Positions 62,736 through 64,000 of a stretch of 64,000 bases of DNA are shown one piece after another; position 1 is the stretch's first letter, and each line of letters begins with the position of its first letter. Made by a program: the position numbers and the translations under genes. The stretch comes from Lichenifustis flavocetrariae. GTDB taxonomy: Bacteria > Pseudomonadota > Alphaproteobacteria > Rhizobiales > Beijerinckiaceae. The stretch is from contig NZ_JAMOIM010000008.1 of assembly GCF_026130545.1 (NCBI RefSeq), positions 89,038 through 153,037 of the forward strand, read 5' to 3'. The notes beneath the pieces are model-generated. The model did not search any database. It saw only the letters and a program-made list of their open reading frames with translations, and had not been told where the DNA came from.

Positions 62736-62972
62736 TCAGAAGGCCTTGAAGGTGATCAGGGTACGCGTGTCGGCAATACCCGGGATCTTGTGGATCTTGT
62801 CGCCGACAAAATGGCCGATGTCGACGCCATCGTCGACATGGAATTTGGCGAGAACATCGAAAGTTCCCGCGGTCGAGTAGATCTCCGACGCGATCTCGGC
62901 TTCGGCCAGGGCGCTGGCGACCTCATAGGTGCGGCCCAAAGCGCATTTGATCTCGACAAAAAATGTCTGCAA
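62736..62972 (-). CDS. Stand-alone Lrp/AsnC RAM (ligand-binding) domain
   Basis: This 78-residue protein corresponds to the C-terminal ligand-binding half of Lrp/AsnC regulators: MQTFFVEIKCALGRTYEVASALAEAEIASEIYSTAGTFDVLAKFHVDDG, with GIADTRTLITFKAF at the end. It has no DNA-binding domain. Such single RAM proteins form ring oligomers and bind amino acids. It is a complete small gene rather than a truncation, as the start and ribosome region are intact. Confidence 0.88.
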   Translation of the reverse strand: MQTFFVEIKCALGRTYEVASALAEAEIASEIYSTAGTFDVLAKFHVDDGVDIGHFVGDKIHKIPGIADTRTLITFKAF

Positions 62973-62987
62973 CGAGTCTCTCCCGTT

Positions 62988-63923
62988 TCAACCGCCTTGC
63001 TGGGTCGGCACTTCGACGTCCCGGTCCATGCCCGACTCGACCTTGAATTCGGATTGGTAGGTCTTTCCGCCGTGTCGCGCGATGGCGATATAGTCGCCCT
63101 CGGCCAGAACCAGCGACGGGAAGGCGCCGATCAGCTCGCGGACCACGTCGCCACCTGGGGTCAGGATCGTGAAGCTGGTATCCGCCAAGGCCTCGCCGCC
63201 GGGCGCATTCACGAGCTTCAGGGTGAGGACGGCGGCGCGGTGCCGCACCGTCGCGGTGACGAGCTTGCCGGCTTGCACGCGGAGGTCAGCGTTGACGACG
63301 GAATTCGTGTTGCTGACCGGCACGAGCGAGCCCACGCTCACCGTGTCGAGATAGGTCGAGACGATGTGATACATCCCCTCAGGAAGTCGGAGGACCTGCC
63401 CGGGTTTGGCATTGGCTACTATCAGCTTCGCCTGAGGATTGCCGTGCTCGGGCACATAGACCGAGAGTGCGAGTTTGTCGGGTGTGATCGGCGTGTCACC
63501 CAAGCGCCCGTCGACCTCGAGCGCCCCCGCGGTGAGCGTCATGCGTTCGCTCGAAACCTTGTCGGCGATCACCACCCGCTTCATCTGGCTTGCGAACCCA
63601 AAGCTCAGGTGAATCACATAGGTGCCGTCGGGCAGCGTAAACGTCGGCTGGGCGTCGTTCGACTGTGACACGATCCGGTGTGTCCCATCTGGCTCGGCCG
63701 CCTCAGCGAATACCGCCCAACGGGTCCCGTTCCGAAGCGGAGACAGGTCACCGGCCAGCACGGCCGACAAATGGAGGATACCCTGTCCAGGGCCAGGCAC
63801 CTCTCCGGCAGTCTTTGCACTATCGTGTGGCGCCTGCGTGAGCCCCCCCTGTGCAAAGGCCGACCCCTCCGGTACCGCGGCGAGCGATGCGGAAGTGAGC
63901 AGAGTGACGAGAAGCAGCCGCAC
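62988..63923 (-). CDS. Secreted hypothetical protein with repeated beta modules
   Basis: This 311-residue protein has a signal peptide (about 1-24, LLLVTLLTSASLAAVPEGSAFAQ). The mature part shows several similar beta-rich units ending in short turns: FTLPDGTYVIHLSFGFASQ, RLPEGMYHIVSTYLDTVS and VLAEGDYIAIARHGGKTYQSEF. These resemble carboxypeptidase-regulatory or PEGA-like folds. No function is known to me. A GTG start at 63923 has AAGGG ten bases upstream. It probably follows the truncated gene at the window edge. Confidence 0.7.
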   Translation of the reverse strand: MRLLLVTLLTSASLAAVPEGSAFAQGGLTQAPHDSAKTAGEVPGPGQGILHLSAVLAGDLSPLRNGTRWAVFAEAAEPDGTHRIVSQSNDAQPTFTLPDGTYVIHLSFGFASQMKRVVIADKVSSERMTLTAGALEVDGRLGDTPITPDKLALSVYVPEHGNPQAKLIVANAKPGQVLRLPEGMYHIVSTYLDTVSVGSLVPVSNTNSVVNADLRVQAGKLVTATVRHRAAVLTLKLVNAPGGEALADTSFTILTPGGDVVRELIGAFPSLVLAEGDYIAIARHGGKTYQSEFKVESGMDRDVEVPTQQGG

Positions 63924-63930
63924 CGAACAT

Positions 63931-64000
63931 TCACCCTTTGTTGCCCATCGGTCCGCTGACAGATGGGATCGAGATCGAAGGGCTCTGGCGCCATTTTGCG
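63931..64000 (-). CDS. Possible 3' end of an upstream gene, cut by window edge
   Basis: A minus-strand frame enters at the window end and reads AKWRQSPSISIPSVSGPMGNKG before a TGA at 63931-63933, seven bases ahead of the next GTG start. The close spacing would fit an operon partner of the secreted protein. Only 22 codons are visible, so this is weak. Confidence 0.3.
   Translation of the reverse strand, partial: AKWRQSPSISIPSVSGPMGNKG

Overview
The window looks like a chromosomal segment of a high-GC alphaproteobacterium of the order Hyphomicrobiales (Rhizobiales). The evidence is the order ppa / small CoxIV-like peptide / split pntAA-pntAB-pntB, a GbpR-ChvE-GguAB sugar system, an HWE-type histidine kinase, a DUF2778 (Tlde1) protein, a DUF1489 protein, a PAS_5/PilZ pair and the order phoR-pstSCAB-phoU-phoB. 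I cannot fix the genus from sequence alone. I see no rRNA, tRNA, CRISPR array, phage or insertion sequence.

Layout. 1-3.9 kb: pyrophosphatase and transhydrogenase. 4-6.8 kb: a LysE-type exporter, a poorly coding AT-rich stretch and a LuxR regulator. 6.9-9.3 kb: flavin reductase, 5-hydroxyisourate hydrolase and an allantoinase/OHCU-decarboxylase fusion (urate to allantoin and beyond). 9.4-15.6 kb: galactose/arabinose 1-dehydrogenase and gbpR on the minus strand, diverging across a perfect operator palindrome from chvE-gguA-gguB.

15.6-27.4 kb is the most interesting part. A GntR regulator is followed by a roughly 10-kb collinear gene run: a BMP-type ABC importer (Tat-exported binding protein, two permeases, ATPase) interleaved with a formamidase-like nitrilase, a very convincing biuret hydrolase (BiuH), a cyanuric-acid-hydrolase/barbiturase family ring opener (AtzD-like), a second cysteine hydrolase, and an AtzG/AtzE pair. 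An AtzH/HpxZ homologue lies just upstream on the other strand. Together these encode uptake and two parallel routes from 1-carboxybiuret to allophanate (BiuH, or AtzEG plus AtzH). No allophanate hydrolase (AtzF) is visible. Two copies of the same 13-base palindromic site lie between gntR and the first transporter gene, and composite palindromic repeats sit directly in front of both cysteine-hydrolase genes.

27.6-46.3 kb is mixed housekeeping and envelope genes: ComM ATPase, hybrid histidine kinase, Tlde1 protein, MATE pump, M19 dipeptidase plus D-aminopeptidase, HWE kinase, Crp/Fnr regulator, secreted proteins, NodB deacetylase, GH25 muramidase, aldo-keto reductase, YdcF, GST and DUF1489. 46.4-53.7 kb: recX diverging from the phosphate locus phoR-pstSCAB-phoU-phoB. 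53.7-64 kb: PilZ and PAS proteins, rhomboid protease, CBS protein, patatin, hisI-folE, a NifU-like scaffold, yidD, thrS, an Lrp-type RAM domain and secreted proteins.

A recurring feature is a strong hairpin directly after each of the three solute-binding-protein genes (chvE, the BMP gene, pstS), before the genes for the membrane and ATPase parts.
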